Below are positions 1 through 6,211 of a stretch of 6,211 nucleotides of DNA, piece by piece. Both the position numbers and the translations under genes were made by a program. Below the pieces are notes generated by a model, which saw only the letters and a program-made list of their open reading frames with translations, did no database searches and was not told where the DNA came from. The DNA lies in contig JAQGOW010000139.1 of NCBI GenBank assembly GCA_028293405.1, positions 1 through 6,211 on the forward strand, written 5' to 3'. The stretch is from Verrucomicrobiales bacterium. GTDB taxonomy: Bacteria; Verrucomicrobiota; Verrucomicrobiia; Limisphaerales; Palsa-1400. Positions within the stretch are counted from its first letter, which is position 1; every line of letters starts with the position of its first letter.

Positions 1-730
1 TGTAGTAATCGAAACGGAAATATTCGCCGTCACTGTAGGCGCCGTCGCCCCGATACCACGCGAGCATTTGGCGTAGATATTTTTCCAGTCGTGATTCCAA
101 AGTCGGCTCGCCAAGTTTCAAGAGCGCAGCTTCCACCAGTGCGGCGAACAGCAAGTGATTGTTTGGACCGGGAGTAATTGCTCGACTGGATTTCAACGCA
201 GCAATGGTCTGCGCTTTGACGCGATCCGTGAGAGGTTCCCAAAGTGCAGTGGGCGCGCGCAGGAATGCCTGCGCCAGGAATGCGGAGTCAACGAGGGCCT
301 GGCCGCCCTTGCTGAAATTCATGAAGTCGGCTGACTGCGGATCGGTCGCGGCATCCAAACCGATTCTGGCTTGCTCGGCGATTCGCTGCTGCAATTTTAG
401 TTCGGTGCTGCTCAACCCGCGACATTCCAGCCACGGAGCAATGCCAACGAGGAGTCGTGCGAACGCTTCCAGATGCGTGCACCTCAGAGCGCGTTCCAGC
501 GGGCCTTTGCCTTCGATCGGCATGTTCGTTCGCAGCTCGCGTCGGGCCAGGTTAGTGAGAATCGGATCGGCGAGTTTTTCGACGACGTTCAACCAATACC
601 GCCGGCTGTCGTGCGAATCCGTCGCGACAACTTCGGTGGTACGCCCTGCCCTGCTTACGGTTTGAGCGGCTGGTAAAGCAACGACACTCGTCAGTGCTAT
701 GGACTTCAAGAACTGTCGTCGATTAGTCAT
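1..730 (-). CDS. DUF2264 domain-containing protein with Tat signal peptide (partial, C-terminus off the left edge)
   Basis: The frame stays open from the ATG at 730 to the left edge, giving 243 residues and no stop, so the C-terminal part is missing. The N-terminus MTNRRQFLKS followed by a hydrophobic stretch (about residues 11-22) is a classic twin-arginine signal, so the protein is probably folded in the cytoplasm and then exported or membrane-anchored. The mature part resembles the DUF2264 family as I remember it: RRYWLNVVEKLADPIL (about 44-59), FARLLVGIAPWLE (about 91-103), DFMNFSKGGQALVDSAFLAQ (about 136-155), PGPNNHLLFAALVEAALL (about 188-205) and YRGDGAYSDGEYFRFDYY at the window edge. 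The function of DUF2264 is not established; an envelope role in carbohydrate metabolism is only a guess. A weak GGGA lies 9 nt upstream of the ATG. The gene follows nifJ in the same direction after 51 bp. The family call is by recall of motifs, without a profile search. Confidence 0.85.
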   Translation of the reverse strand, partial: MTNRRQFLKSIALTSVVALPAAQTVSRAGRTTEVVATDSHDSRRYWLNVVEKLADPILTNLARRELRTNMPIEGKGPLERALRCTHLEAFARLLVGIAPWLECRGLSSTELKLQQRIAEQARIGLDAATDPQSADFMNFSKGGQALVDSAFLAQAFLRAPTALWEPLTDRVKAQTIAALKSSRAITPGPNNHLLFAALVEAALLKLGEPTLESRLEKYLRQMLAWYRGDGAYSDGEYFRFDYY

Positions 731-781
731 GCGTTTGGTTCCCGATGTTACAATTGATGAATTGAACTTATTTTCAACGGC
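731..781 (-). other. AT-rich spacer between nifJ and the DUF2264 gene
   Basis: This 51-bp gap is the only intergenic DNA in the window and is clearly richer in A and T than the flanking genes. It holds one short inverted repeat (caatt-gatg-aattg, 751-764), which is too weak and lacks a following T-run to be an intrinsic terminator. No convincing promoter is visible. Either the DUF2264 gene is read through from nifJ, or it has a promoter that I cannot recognise. Confidence 0.5.
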
Positions 782-3700
782 TCATTTCGCGAGCGCCATT
801 GCACGTTCGACCGCGTTTTCGCCAGGCGACGCCGGCGATGGTTTGATGGCCGCGAGTTTCTCGTAAAATGCGTAGCGTTCTTTGATCGCTGCCTGTGCGT
901 TGATCAGGATTTGTTTTGCTGCATCCGGGTCTTTGGACGAAAGCACCTGGAAGCGCGTTTCCGCTGCCCAGAATTTTTCGAGCGGCGACTTAGGCGGAGG
1001 CGAGTCGAGTTTTAACGCGGCTTCACCAAGCGCAGCGCGACGAGGATCGAACCGATAGAGCGGCCAGTAACCGGTGTCGACCGCGAGTTTCTGTTGATCG
1101 AGGCCGTGACCCAACCCGTAACCGTGCGCGATGCACGGACTGTAGGCGATAATGAGAGAGGTGCCGTGATGGGATTCGGCTTCTTCAAAGACTTTGACGG
1201 CGTGATTGTCTTTTGCACCCATCGCGATTTGCGCGACGTAGGCCGAACCGTAAGTCATTGCGATAAGACCGAGGTCTTTTTTGCTCTGACGTTTGCCGGC
1301 AGAGGCGAATTTTGCAGCGGCACCGATCGGCGTGGATTTTGAGCTTTGGCCGCCGGTGTTGGAATAAACTTCGGTATCGAGCACGAGAATGTTGACGTCG
1401 ATATTCGATGCGATCACGTGATCGAGTCCGCCGAAACCAATGTCATAAGCCCAACCATCGCCGCCAACAATCCAAACGGATTTGCGCACGAGCAAGTCGG
1501 CCAGTGCGTAGAGTCGGGCGGCATCGAGGGTAGTCTCGCTTTGCAAGCGCTGCTTTAGGTCACGAACGCGAGCACGTTGTTCGGCGATTTCAGTTTCGTT
1601 GGATTGCGGTGAGTTTATTAGTCCATCTACGAGTGAGTCGCCGAATTTTGGCGCGAACGTTTTCACGAGCACTCGGGCGAGGTCGGCTTGCTTGTCGACA
1701 CCGATACGTTGACCAAGACCGTACTCGGCGTTGTCTTCAAACAGCGAGTTTGACCACGCAGGTCCGCGCCCTTCGGAGTTTTTTGTGTAAGGCGTGGTGG
1801 GCAAATTGCCACCATAGATTGATGAGCAGCCGGTCGCGTTCGCAATGAGCAAGCGATCGCCGAACATCTGCGTGAGCAGTTTTACGTAAGGCGTTTCGCC
1901 GCAACCGGAGCACGCGCCGGAGAACTCGAACAGCGGCTCCATGAATTGAGTGGATTTCACCTCGCCAACGAGCGAGGTGCGCGGCGGATTTGGGAGGTCG
2001 AGGAAGAACTTGAAGTTTTCGCTCTCCTGGTCGCGCAATGGCGCCATCGGCACCATGTTCAACGCCCTTTTTTTCGGATCAGCTTTTGATTTCACCGGAC
2101 AGATTTCGAAGCACAGCGTGCATCCGGTGCAATCTTCGGGCGCCACTTGCAACGAGAACTTCGAGCCTTTGTGTTCGCTTGAACGGAAGTCGACGGCTTT
2201 GAACGATTTCGGCGCTTCGCTAAGATGGGCGGGGTTATACCATTTGGCCCGAATCGCGGCGTGCGGACAAATGAGAACGCACTTGTTGCATTGGATGCAG
2301 ATGGAGGCATCCCATTCCGGAATTTCCAGAGCGATAGCGCGCTTCTCCCATTTGGTTGTGCCAGACGGCCAACTGCCATCGGGCATAAATACGCTGACGG
2401 GCAATTGATCGCCTTTGTTTGCGAGCATTTTGCTGGTGATGCGCTGCACGAAATCGGGGGCTTCCGGAGAGACGGTCGGCAGTTTGGGACGGGCGGTGGG
2501 TGCGGCGGTGATCGGAACTTCATGCAATCCGGCGAGCGTTTGGTCGACGGCTGCGAAGTTCTTTTCGACAACGGCTTCGCCTTTTTTCGAGTAGGTTTTG
2601 CGAATGGCTTTTTTGATTTGCGCAATCGCATCTTCGCGCGGCAGCACGCCGGATATGGCGAAGAAACAGGTTTGCATGATGGTGTTGATGCGTCCGCCCA
2701 TTCCGGCCTCGCGCGCTACTTTGTAAGCGTCGATTGTGAAAACTTTCAGATTCTTCGCGATGATTTGCTCCTGCACTTCACGCGGGAAATGGTCCCAGAT
2801 CTGGTCGGGCGCGAATGTTGCGTTGACCAGGAACACTCCGTTCTGCGCGGCACTTTCGAGCACGTCGTAACGATCCAGGAATTGCCATTGATGACATGCG
2901 ACGAAGTTGGCGTGGCGAATGAGATATGGCGCATTGATTTCGCGAGGACCGAAGCGCAAATGTGAAATCGTGACTGCGCCGGATTTCTTGGAATCGTAAA
3001 CGAAGTAACCTTGCGCAAAATTGTCAGTTTCAACACCAATGATTTTGATCGAATTTTTGTTCGCACCGACTGTTCCATCTGCGCCCAGACCGAAAAAGAT
3101 CGCGCGAACTGTGTCGGTCGATTCGATATCGAATTCGGGATCATACGGCAGCGAGAGGCGCGTGAGGTCGTCGTAGATGCCGATGGTGAAATGATTTTTA
3201 GGTTTATTTTTGGTGAGTTCGTCGAAAACCGCCTTCACCATCGCGGGGGTAAATTCCTTGGAAGATAAACCGTAGCGTCCTCCTACGACTTGAACGTTTG
3301 TATCAAAGGAGGCAAGACCTTCATTACTGCCTTCCTGAAGTGCTGTGACGACATCCTGATAAAGGGGCTCGCCAACGGCACCGGGTTCTTTGGTGCGATC
3401 GAGGACCGCGATTTTTTTGGTCGTCGCTGGCAAAGCGGCGATGAAATTTCCGACCGAGAACGGGCGGAATAATCGCACTTTCAACACGCCGACTTTTTCG
3501 CCGTGTTCGTTGAGCCACTTGACGGTTTCGGCAACTGTTTCGCCACCGGAACCCATAATGATAATGACGCGCTCCGCTTGCGGATGGCCGAGGTATTCGA
3601 ACAAGTGATACTGGCGACCAGTGAGACGGGCGAACAGGTCCATCTGCTCTTGAACAATGTTTGGGGTGCGATCGTAAAAGCGATTCGCTGCTTCACGGGC

Positions 3701-4399
3701 CTGGAAAAAGACGTCGGGATTCTGAGCGGTGCCGCGGATCGAAGGCCGGTCCGGCGACAGGCCGTTCATGCGAAACGCCTGCACGAGTTCGTGCGGGATC
3801 ATCTGACGCAATTCTTCGTCGCCGAGGAGCTTGATCTTGCCAAGCTCGTGCGAGGTACGAAAGCCGTCGAAGAAGTGGACGAAAGGAATTCGCGAATGAA
3901 GCGTTGAAGCGTGAGCGATGGCGGCGAAGTCTTGCGCTTCCTGAACCGACGCTGAGGAAAGCATCGACCAACCGGTTTGGCGGACCGCCATGACGTCGGA
4001 ATGATCGCCGAAAATTGAGAGTGCGTGTGCGGCGACGGTTCGTGCAGTCACGTGCATGCAACACGGCAACAATTCACCGGCGATTTTATACATGTTCGGG
4101 ATCATCAGCAGCAGTCCTTGGGACGCGGTGAACGTGGTGCTAAACGAACCGACTTGAAGCATGCCGTGCAACGCGCCAGCGGCACCGGCTTCGGATTGCA
4201 TTTCGACGACGTGCGGCACTGTCCCGAACAAATTTTTACGACCTTCCGCCGCCCATTCATCACAAGATTCGGCCATCGGCGATGAAGGCGTGATTGGATA
4301 AATAGCAATGGTCTCCGTTAGCCGATAAGCGACAGAGGCGGCGGCTTCATTGCCATCGACGGTGCCAAAAACGGTTTCCGGTTGGTTGGTTGTTTTCAT
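782..4399 (-). CDS. nifJ: Pyruvate:ferredoxin (flavodoxin) oxidoreductase, complete
   Basis: This 1205-residue homodimer-type PFOR converts pyruvate and CoA to acetyl-CoA and CO2, passing electrons to ferredoxin or flavodoxin in the cytoplasm. In order: domain I with YPITPSSPMAE (34-44) and EMQSEAGAAG (66-75); domain II (about 260-415); the gamma-type domain (about 430-625) with FFGLGADGTVGANKNS; a two-cluster ferredoxin domain with cysteines 701/704/707/711 and 757/760/763/767; and the thiamine diphosphate domain with CSGCGETPY, GGDGWAYDIGFGG and VYSNTGGQSS. Cys830, 833, 858 and 1089 match the proximal-cluster ligands of the Desulfovibrio africanus enzyme (812, 815, 840, 1071) at a constant offset of 18. 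Thr37, Glu70 and Arg120 match its Thr31, Glu64 and Arg114. The start is the ATG overlapping the nuoN stop as ATGA. The frame is open for 116 more codons upstream, but that part is Arg/His-rich, lies over nuoN and has no PFOR character. No good Shine-Dalgarno is seen, so coupling to nuoN is likely. The protein lacks the cysteine-bearing C-terminal extension of the D. africanus enzyme. Confidence 0.97.
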   Translation of the reverse strand: MKTTNQPETVFGTVDGNEAAASVAYRLTETIAIYPITPSSPMAESCDEWAAEGRKNLFGTVPHVVEMQSEAGAAGALHGMLQVGSFSTTFTASQGLLLMIPNMYKIAGELLPCCMHVTARTVAAHALSIFGDHSDVMAVRQTGWSMLSSASVQEAQDFAAIAHASTLHSRIPFVHFFDGFRTSHELGKIKLLGDEELRQMIPHELVQAFRMNGLSPDRPSIRGTAQNPDVFFQAREAANRFYDRTPNIVQEQMDLFARLTGRQYHLFEYLGHPQAERVIIIMGSGGETVAETVKWLNEHGEKVGVLKVRLFRPFSVGNFIAALPATTKKIAVLDRTKEPGAVGEPLYQDVVTALQEGSNEGLASFDTNVQVVGGRYGLSSKEFTPAMVKAVFDELTKNKPKNHFTIGIYDDLTRLSLPYDPEFDIESTDTVRAIFFGLGADGTVGANKNSIKIIGVETDNFAQGYFVYDSKKSGAVTISHLRFGPREINAPYLIRHANFVACHQWQFLDRYDVLESAAQNGVFLVNATFAPDQIWDHFPREVQEQIIAKNLKVFTIDAYKVAREAGMGGRINTIMQTCFFAISGVLPREDAIAQIKKAIRKTYSKKGEAVVEKNFAAVDQTLAGLHEVPITAAPTARPKLPTVSPEAPDFVQRITSKMLANKGDQLPVSVFMPDGSWPSGTTKWEKRAIALEIPEWDASICIQCNKCVLICPHAAIRAKWYNPAHLSEAPKSFKAVDFRSSEHKGSKFSLQVAPEDCTGCTLCFEICPVKSKADPKKRALNMVPMAPLRDQESENFKFFLDLPNPPRTSLVGEVKSTQFMEPLFEFSGACSGCGETPYVKLLTQMFGDRLLIANATGCSSIYGGNLPTTPYTKNSEGRGPAWSNSLFEDNAEYGLGQRIGVDKQADLARVLVKTFAPKFGDSLVDGLINSPQSNETEIAEQRARVRDLKQRLQSETTLDAARLYALADLLVRKSVWIVGGDGWAYDIGFGGLDHVIASNIDVNILVLDTEVYSNTGGQSSKSTPIGAAAKFASAGKRQSKKDLGLIAMTYGSAYVAQIAMGAKDNHAVKVFEEAESHHGTSLIIAYSPCIAHGYGLGHGLDQQKLAVDTGYWPLYRFDPRRAALGEAALKLDSPPPKSPLEKFWAAETRFQVLSSKDPDAAKQILINAQAAIKERYAFYEKLAAIKPSPASPGENAVERAMALAK
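4396..4399 (-). promoter_or_regulatory. ATGA stop/start overlap coupling nuoN to nifJ
   Basis: The nuoN TGA (4398-4396) and the nifJ ATG (4399-4397) share two bases. The 15 or so bases upstream (CTTGCCTCTCGTTT) are pyrimidine-rich and offer no Shine-Dalgarno. Translation of nifJ probably depends on ribosomes finishing nuoN and restarting. The overlap is seen directly; the mechanism is inferred. Confidence 0.65.
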
Positions 4400-5853
4400 A
4401 AACGAGAGGCAAGAAGGCTCAAACCCGAGCCAAGGTTGTTGAGGAGCAGACTGGGAACGCAGCCCAACACGACCACGATGATCGCTAATGCCACAACGGC
4501 AAATGTTGCTGGGCCGTTCACCGGCAGCGGTTTCGCACCGGCCGCCGCGGGGACTACGTAGATTTGTTTGAGAACCTGGAGGTAATAATAAAGCGAGATC
4601 GCGCTCGTGGCAGCGCCGAGCACGACGAGCCAGAGCGGGCGCAAATGTTCGGGACCGGAAAGAGCGGCGGTGAAGATGTAGAACTTGCCAAAGAAGCCGG
4701 AGAGAGGCGGGATGCCCGCGAGCGACAGAAGAAAGACCAGCATGCACATTGAGAGCACCGGGGCGCGGCGGCTCAATCCAGCGAAGGCGCTCAATTCGTC
4801 GCGTTTACCGTCGTTCTCGACCAACGAAACAATACCGAACGCACCAAGGACGGTGACGGCGTAAGTTATAACGAAAAATAAAAGCGAACTCACGGCGCGC
4901 GCTTCACCTGACCACAAAGCAAGCAACGCGTAACCAGCATTGGCGATGGCTGAGTAGGCAAGAAGGCGTTTGACACGGGTTTGAGCGATCGCGGCGACAC
5001 TGCCTAATACCATCGAAAGTGCCGCGAGCACGGCGAGGATCGTTGTCCAACCTGGTCCGCCGGCGAATCCGATCAACAACACGCGTGCAAGGACGAAGAA
5101 GCTCGCGACCTTGGAGGCAGACGCGATGAATGATGCGATTGGTGTCGGGGCAGCGACGTAGACATCAGGAGCCCACAGGTGGAACGGCGCTGCTGCAATT
5201 TTGAACGCGAATCCAGTGATGGTCAGCACGATCGCAAGGTAGTGAAGTGGTTCAAGTGCGTGGGTTTGAAGTGAGCTGGCGATGATCTCGAGATCGAGGC
5301 TTCCGGTGAGCCCATAGAGCAAACTGATGCCGTATAACATGAAAGCGGCGGCCGTGCCGCCGGACAGGAAATATTTTAGGGCCGCTTCCGCTGAGGCTGC
5401 GCTCGATTTATTTAGCGCAGTCATCGCGTAGAGCGACAGACTTACCAGTTCAACCGCTACGAAGATCATGAGGAGGTTGTTGGAACTGATGAGTAACATC
5501 AGGCCAACGGCAGCCAGGAGCAGCAGCGCATAATATTCACCAATGTGCCTGGTGAACCGGGCCTCCCACGAAATCAACGCGGTGAAGATCGTCAGTGCAA
5601 GAAGCACGATTTTAACAACGGGCCCCACTGCAGTTAGATCCACCATCGCGAACGCATTTGCCGGAGTGTTTCGGGCAGCACACACTATTGCGACGAGACA
5701 ACCTAGAATCGTGATCGCGGAACTGGCGCGGGATCGAACTTCGATTGATTTTTGTCGAAGGAGCGATACGTCGACGAACAGCACCGCTAACGCGCAAATC
5801 GCAACGACGATTTCGGGCAACAGCAGGGTCAACAAATGTGAAGGGTTACTCAC
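4396..5853 (-). CDS. nuoN: NADH-quinone oxidoreductase subunit N (complex I antiporter-like subunit)
   Basis: This is a proton-pumping membrane subunit of respiratory complex I. From the GTG start it has 485 residues, the usual NuoN length, with about 14 hydrophobic segments. With that numbering the charged residues expected of the channel are present: Glu135 (FVAVELVSLSLYAM), Lys160 (AALKYFLSGG), Lys218 and His225 (FKIAAAPFHLWAPDVY), Lys248 (SASKVASF), Lys295 and Tyr300 (RVKRLLAYSAIANAGY) and Lys390 (GFFGKFYIF). These sit within a few positions of the E. coli NuoN residues Glu133, Lys158, Lys217, His224, Lys247, Lys295, Tyr300 and Lys395. I chose GTG at 5853 because it overlaps the nuoM stop as GTGA and has GGAAAGG six bases upstream. 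An in-frame ATG at 5868 would add five residues (MERRD), but a hairpin sits directly before it. The stop overlaps the nifJ start. The identity is firm; the start is likely but not certain. Confidence 0.95.
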   Translation of the reverse strand: MSNPSHLLTLLLPEIVVAICALAVLFVDVSLLRQKSIEVRSRASSAITILGCLVAIVCAARNTPANAFAMVDLTAVGPVVKIVLLALTIFTALISWEARFTRHIGEYYALLLLAAVGLMLLISSNNLLMIFVAVELVSLSLYAMTALNKSSAASAEAALKYFLSGGTAAAFMLYGISLLYGLTGSLDLEIIASSLQTHALEPLHYLAIVLTITGFAFKIAAAPFHLWAPDVYVAAPTPIASFIASASKVASFFVLARVLLIGFAGGPGWTTILAVLAALSMVLGSVAAIAQTRVKRLLAYSAIANAGYALLALWSGEARAVSSLLFFVITYAVTVLGAFGIVSLVENDGKRDELSAFAGLSRRAPVLSMCMLVFLLSLAGIPPLSGFFGKFYIFTAALSGPEHLRPLWLVVLGAATSAISLYYYLQVLKQIYVVPAAAGAKPLPVNGPATFAVVALAIIVVVLGCVPSLLLNNLGSGLSLLASRL

Positions 5854-6211
5854 ATCCCGCCTTTCCATAGCCGCTCAAAGAGCGGCGAGTTGAACGTGGG
5901 GGTAATCACATCGAGTAACACGCGGGGATAAAGGCCGACGACAATCGTGCAGGTTAACAGCAGCACGGCTCCGGCGCGTTCCGGCCACGTAATGGGAACA
6001 AGTGGTTCGTGGGCCTCGGTGGACTTTGGTGCAGAGTTCTGAGTATCGCTGAAAAATGCGCGGACCACTGCGCGCAATGTATAAGCGACACCGATCACAA
6101 TTCCCAAGGCCGCAATAATCGCCAACACCGGGAATGTTTTCCATGCGCCAATCAAGACCTGAAGTTCTGCGATGAAACCGCTGAACCCGGGCAAGCCCAT
6201 GGATGCGGCAG
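5850..6211 (-). CDS. nuoM: NADH-quinone oxidoreductase subunit M (partial, C-terminal end)
   Basis: This is the last 119 residues of a NuoM-type complex I membrane subunit; the rest lies beyond the right edge. The visible part opens with AASMGLPGFSGFIAE, the conserved Gly-Leu-Pro-Gly-x-Ser-Gly-Phe loop and helix of NuoM/ND4. Then come a hydrophobic helix (LAIIAALGIVIGVAYTLRAV), a polar loop (FFSDTQNSAPKSTEAHEP) and a final helix ending in GLYPRVLLDVITP. VGLYPRVLLD resembles the GLYPxPLLD tail usual in NuoM. The protein ends FERLWKGGM with a TGA that overlaps the nuoN start. The direct M-to-N order is the standard end of bacterial nuo operons, which supports the assignment over the related NuoL or Mrp antiporter subunits. 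Confidence 0.93.
   Translation of the reverse strand, partial: AASMGLPGFSGFIAELQVLIGAWKTFPVLAIIAALGIVIGVAYTLRAVVRAFFSDTQNSAPKSTEAHEPLVPITWPERAGAVLLLTCTIVVGLYPRVLLDVITPTFNSPLFERLWKGGM
5860..5866 (-). promoter_or_regulatory. Ribosome binding site deciding the nuoN start
   Basis: GGAAAGG inside the end of nuoM lies six bases before the GTG at 5853, a normal Shine-Dalgarno spacing. The alternative ATG at 5868 overlaps this motif's own upstream edge and has no purine-rich site before it. This favours the GTG start. Confidence 0.6.
5870..5886 (-). promoter_or_regulatory. Perfect GC-rich hairpin at the nuoM/nuoN junction
   Basis: GCCGCTC and GAGCGGC form a perfect 7-bp stem around a 3-base loop (TTT in the mRNA sense). 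It lies within the last codons of nuoM, one base upstream of the in-frame ATG at 5868 and 17 bases upstream of the GTG at 5853. In mRNA it would hide the region where a ribosome binding site for the ATG would be, while leaving GGAAAGG free for the GTG. A role in junction control or coupling is inferred. A terminator is unlikely because there is no U-run and the genes overlap. Confidence 0.45.

Noticed and set aside
159..665. Plus-strand open frame of 168 codons opposite the DUF2264 gene
   Set aside because: The minus strand shows clear family motifs across the whole stretch. The plus-strand translation is Arg/Ser-rich with no domain character, so it is a shadow.
751..764. Inverted repeat caatt-gatg-aattg after nifJ as a possible terminator
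   Set aside because: The stem is only five mostly A-T pairs and has no T-run after it on the minus strand. It is too weak to be called an intrinsic terminator.
750..777. Possible promoter for the DUF2264 gene (TTGAAA with a TGTAAC about 19 bases later)
   Set aside because: The spacing is long and the -10 match is only four of six in an AT-rich stretch where such matches are expected by chance.
2225..2965. Plus-strand open frame of 246 codons opposite nifJ
   Set aside because: It is antisense to the conserved gamma and ferredoxin domains of PFOR. The translation looks like an artefact of codon bias, and no ribosome binding site or family motif is seen.
3121..3134. 14-bp perfect palindrome ATTCGATATCGAAT
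   Set aside because: It falls within nifJ codons for EFDIES and is not repeated elsewhere that I can see. A chance palindrome in coding sequence is the simplest explanation.
4400..4747. In-frame 116-codon extension upstream of the nifJ ATG
   Set aside because: It lies entirely over the 3' end of nuoN in another frame. Its translation is Arg/His/Ser-rich without any PFOR resemblance, and the typical PFOR N-terminus begins right after the ATG at 4399.
5284..5295. 12-bp perfect palindrome GATCTCGAGATC
   Set aside because: It lies within nuoN codons for LDLEII, is single-copy and has no nearby start or stop, so a regulatory role is unsupported.

Overview
All genes in this window lie on the minus strand. 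Read in the direction of transcription (high to low coordinates), the order is: the 3' end of nuoM, a complete nuoN, a complete nifJ-type pyruvate:ferredoxin oxidoreductase (PFOR) gene, and the 5' part of a gene for a Tat-exported DUF2264 protein that runs off the left edge. The DNA is moderately GC-rich and almost entirely coding. The only gap between genes is 51 bp. I see no tRNA or rRNA gene, CRISPR array, insertion sequence or large repeat.

Right part (4396-6211): the last two antiporter-like membrane subunits of respiratory complex I. The stop of nuoM overlaps the start of nuoN (GTGA if the preferred GTG start is right), and the stop of nuoN overlaps the start of nifJ as ATGA. The three genes therefore form one tightly packed, probably translationally coupled operon end. 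A perfect 7-bp GC-rich hairpin sits at the nuoM/nuoN junction and helps decide which nuoN start is used.

Middle (782-4399): a full-length 1205-residue PFOR with every cluster and thiamine diphosphate motif intact. It would oxidise pyruvate to acetyl-CoA and CO2 and reduce ferredoxin or flavodoxin, or run in reverse. Its fusion to the complex I operon suggests that ferredoxin made by PFOR is linked to the quinone pool, directly or indirectly. That link is an inference, because nuoEFG and any ferredoxin gene are outside the window.

Left part (1-730): a DUF2264 protein with a clear twin-arginine signal peptide, unrelated in function to the energy genes as far as can be seen. It follows nifJ after 51 bp with no evident terminator between them.

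Organism: a bacterium with both complex I and PFOR. The mix of complex I, PFOR and a Tat-exported DUF2264 protein would fit an environmental Verrucomicrobiota, Acidobacteriota or Planctomycetota-like lineage, with Verrucomicrobiota my weak first guess; the sequence alone does not settle this. I found no convincing new biological system. The points most worth checking are the nuoN-nifJ coupling and the nuoM/nuoN junction hairpin.
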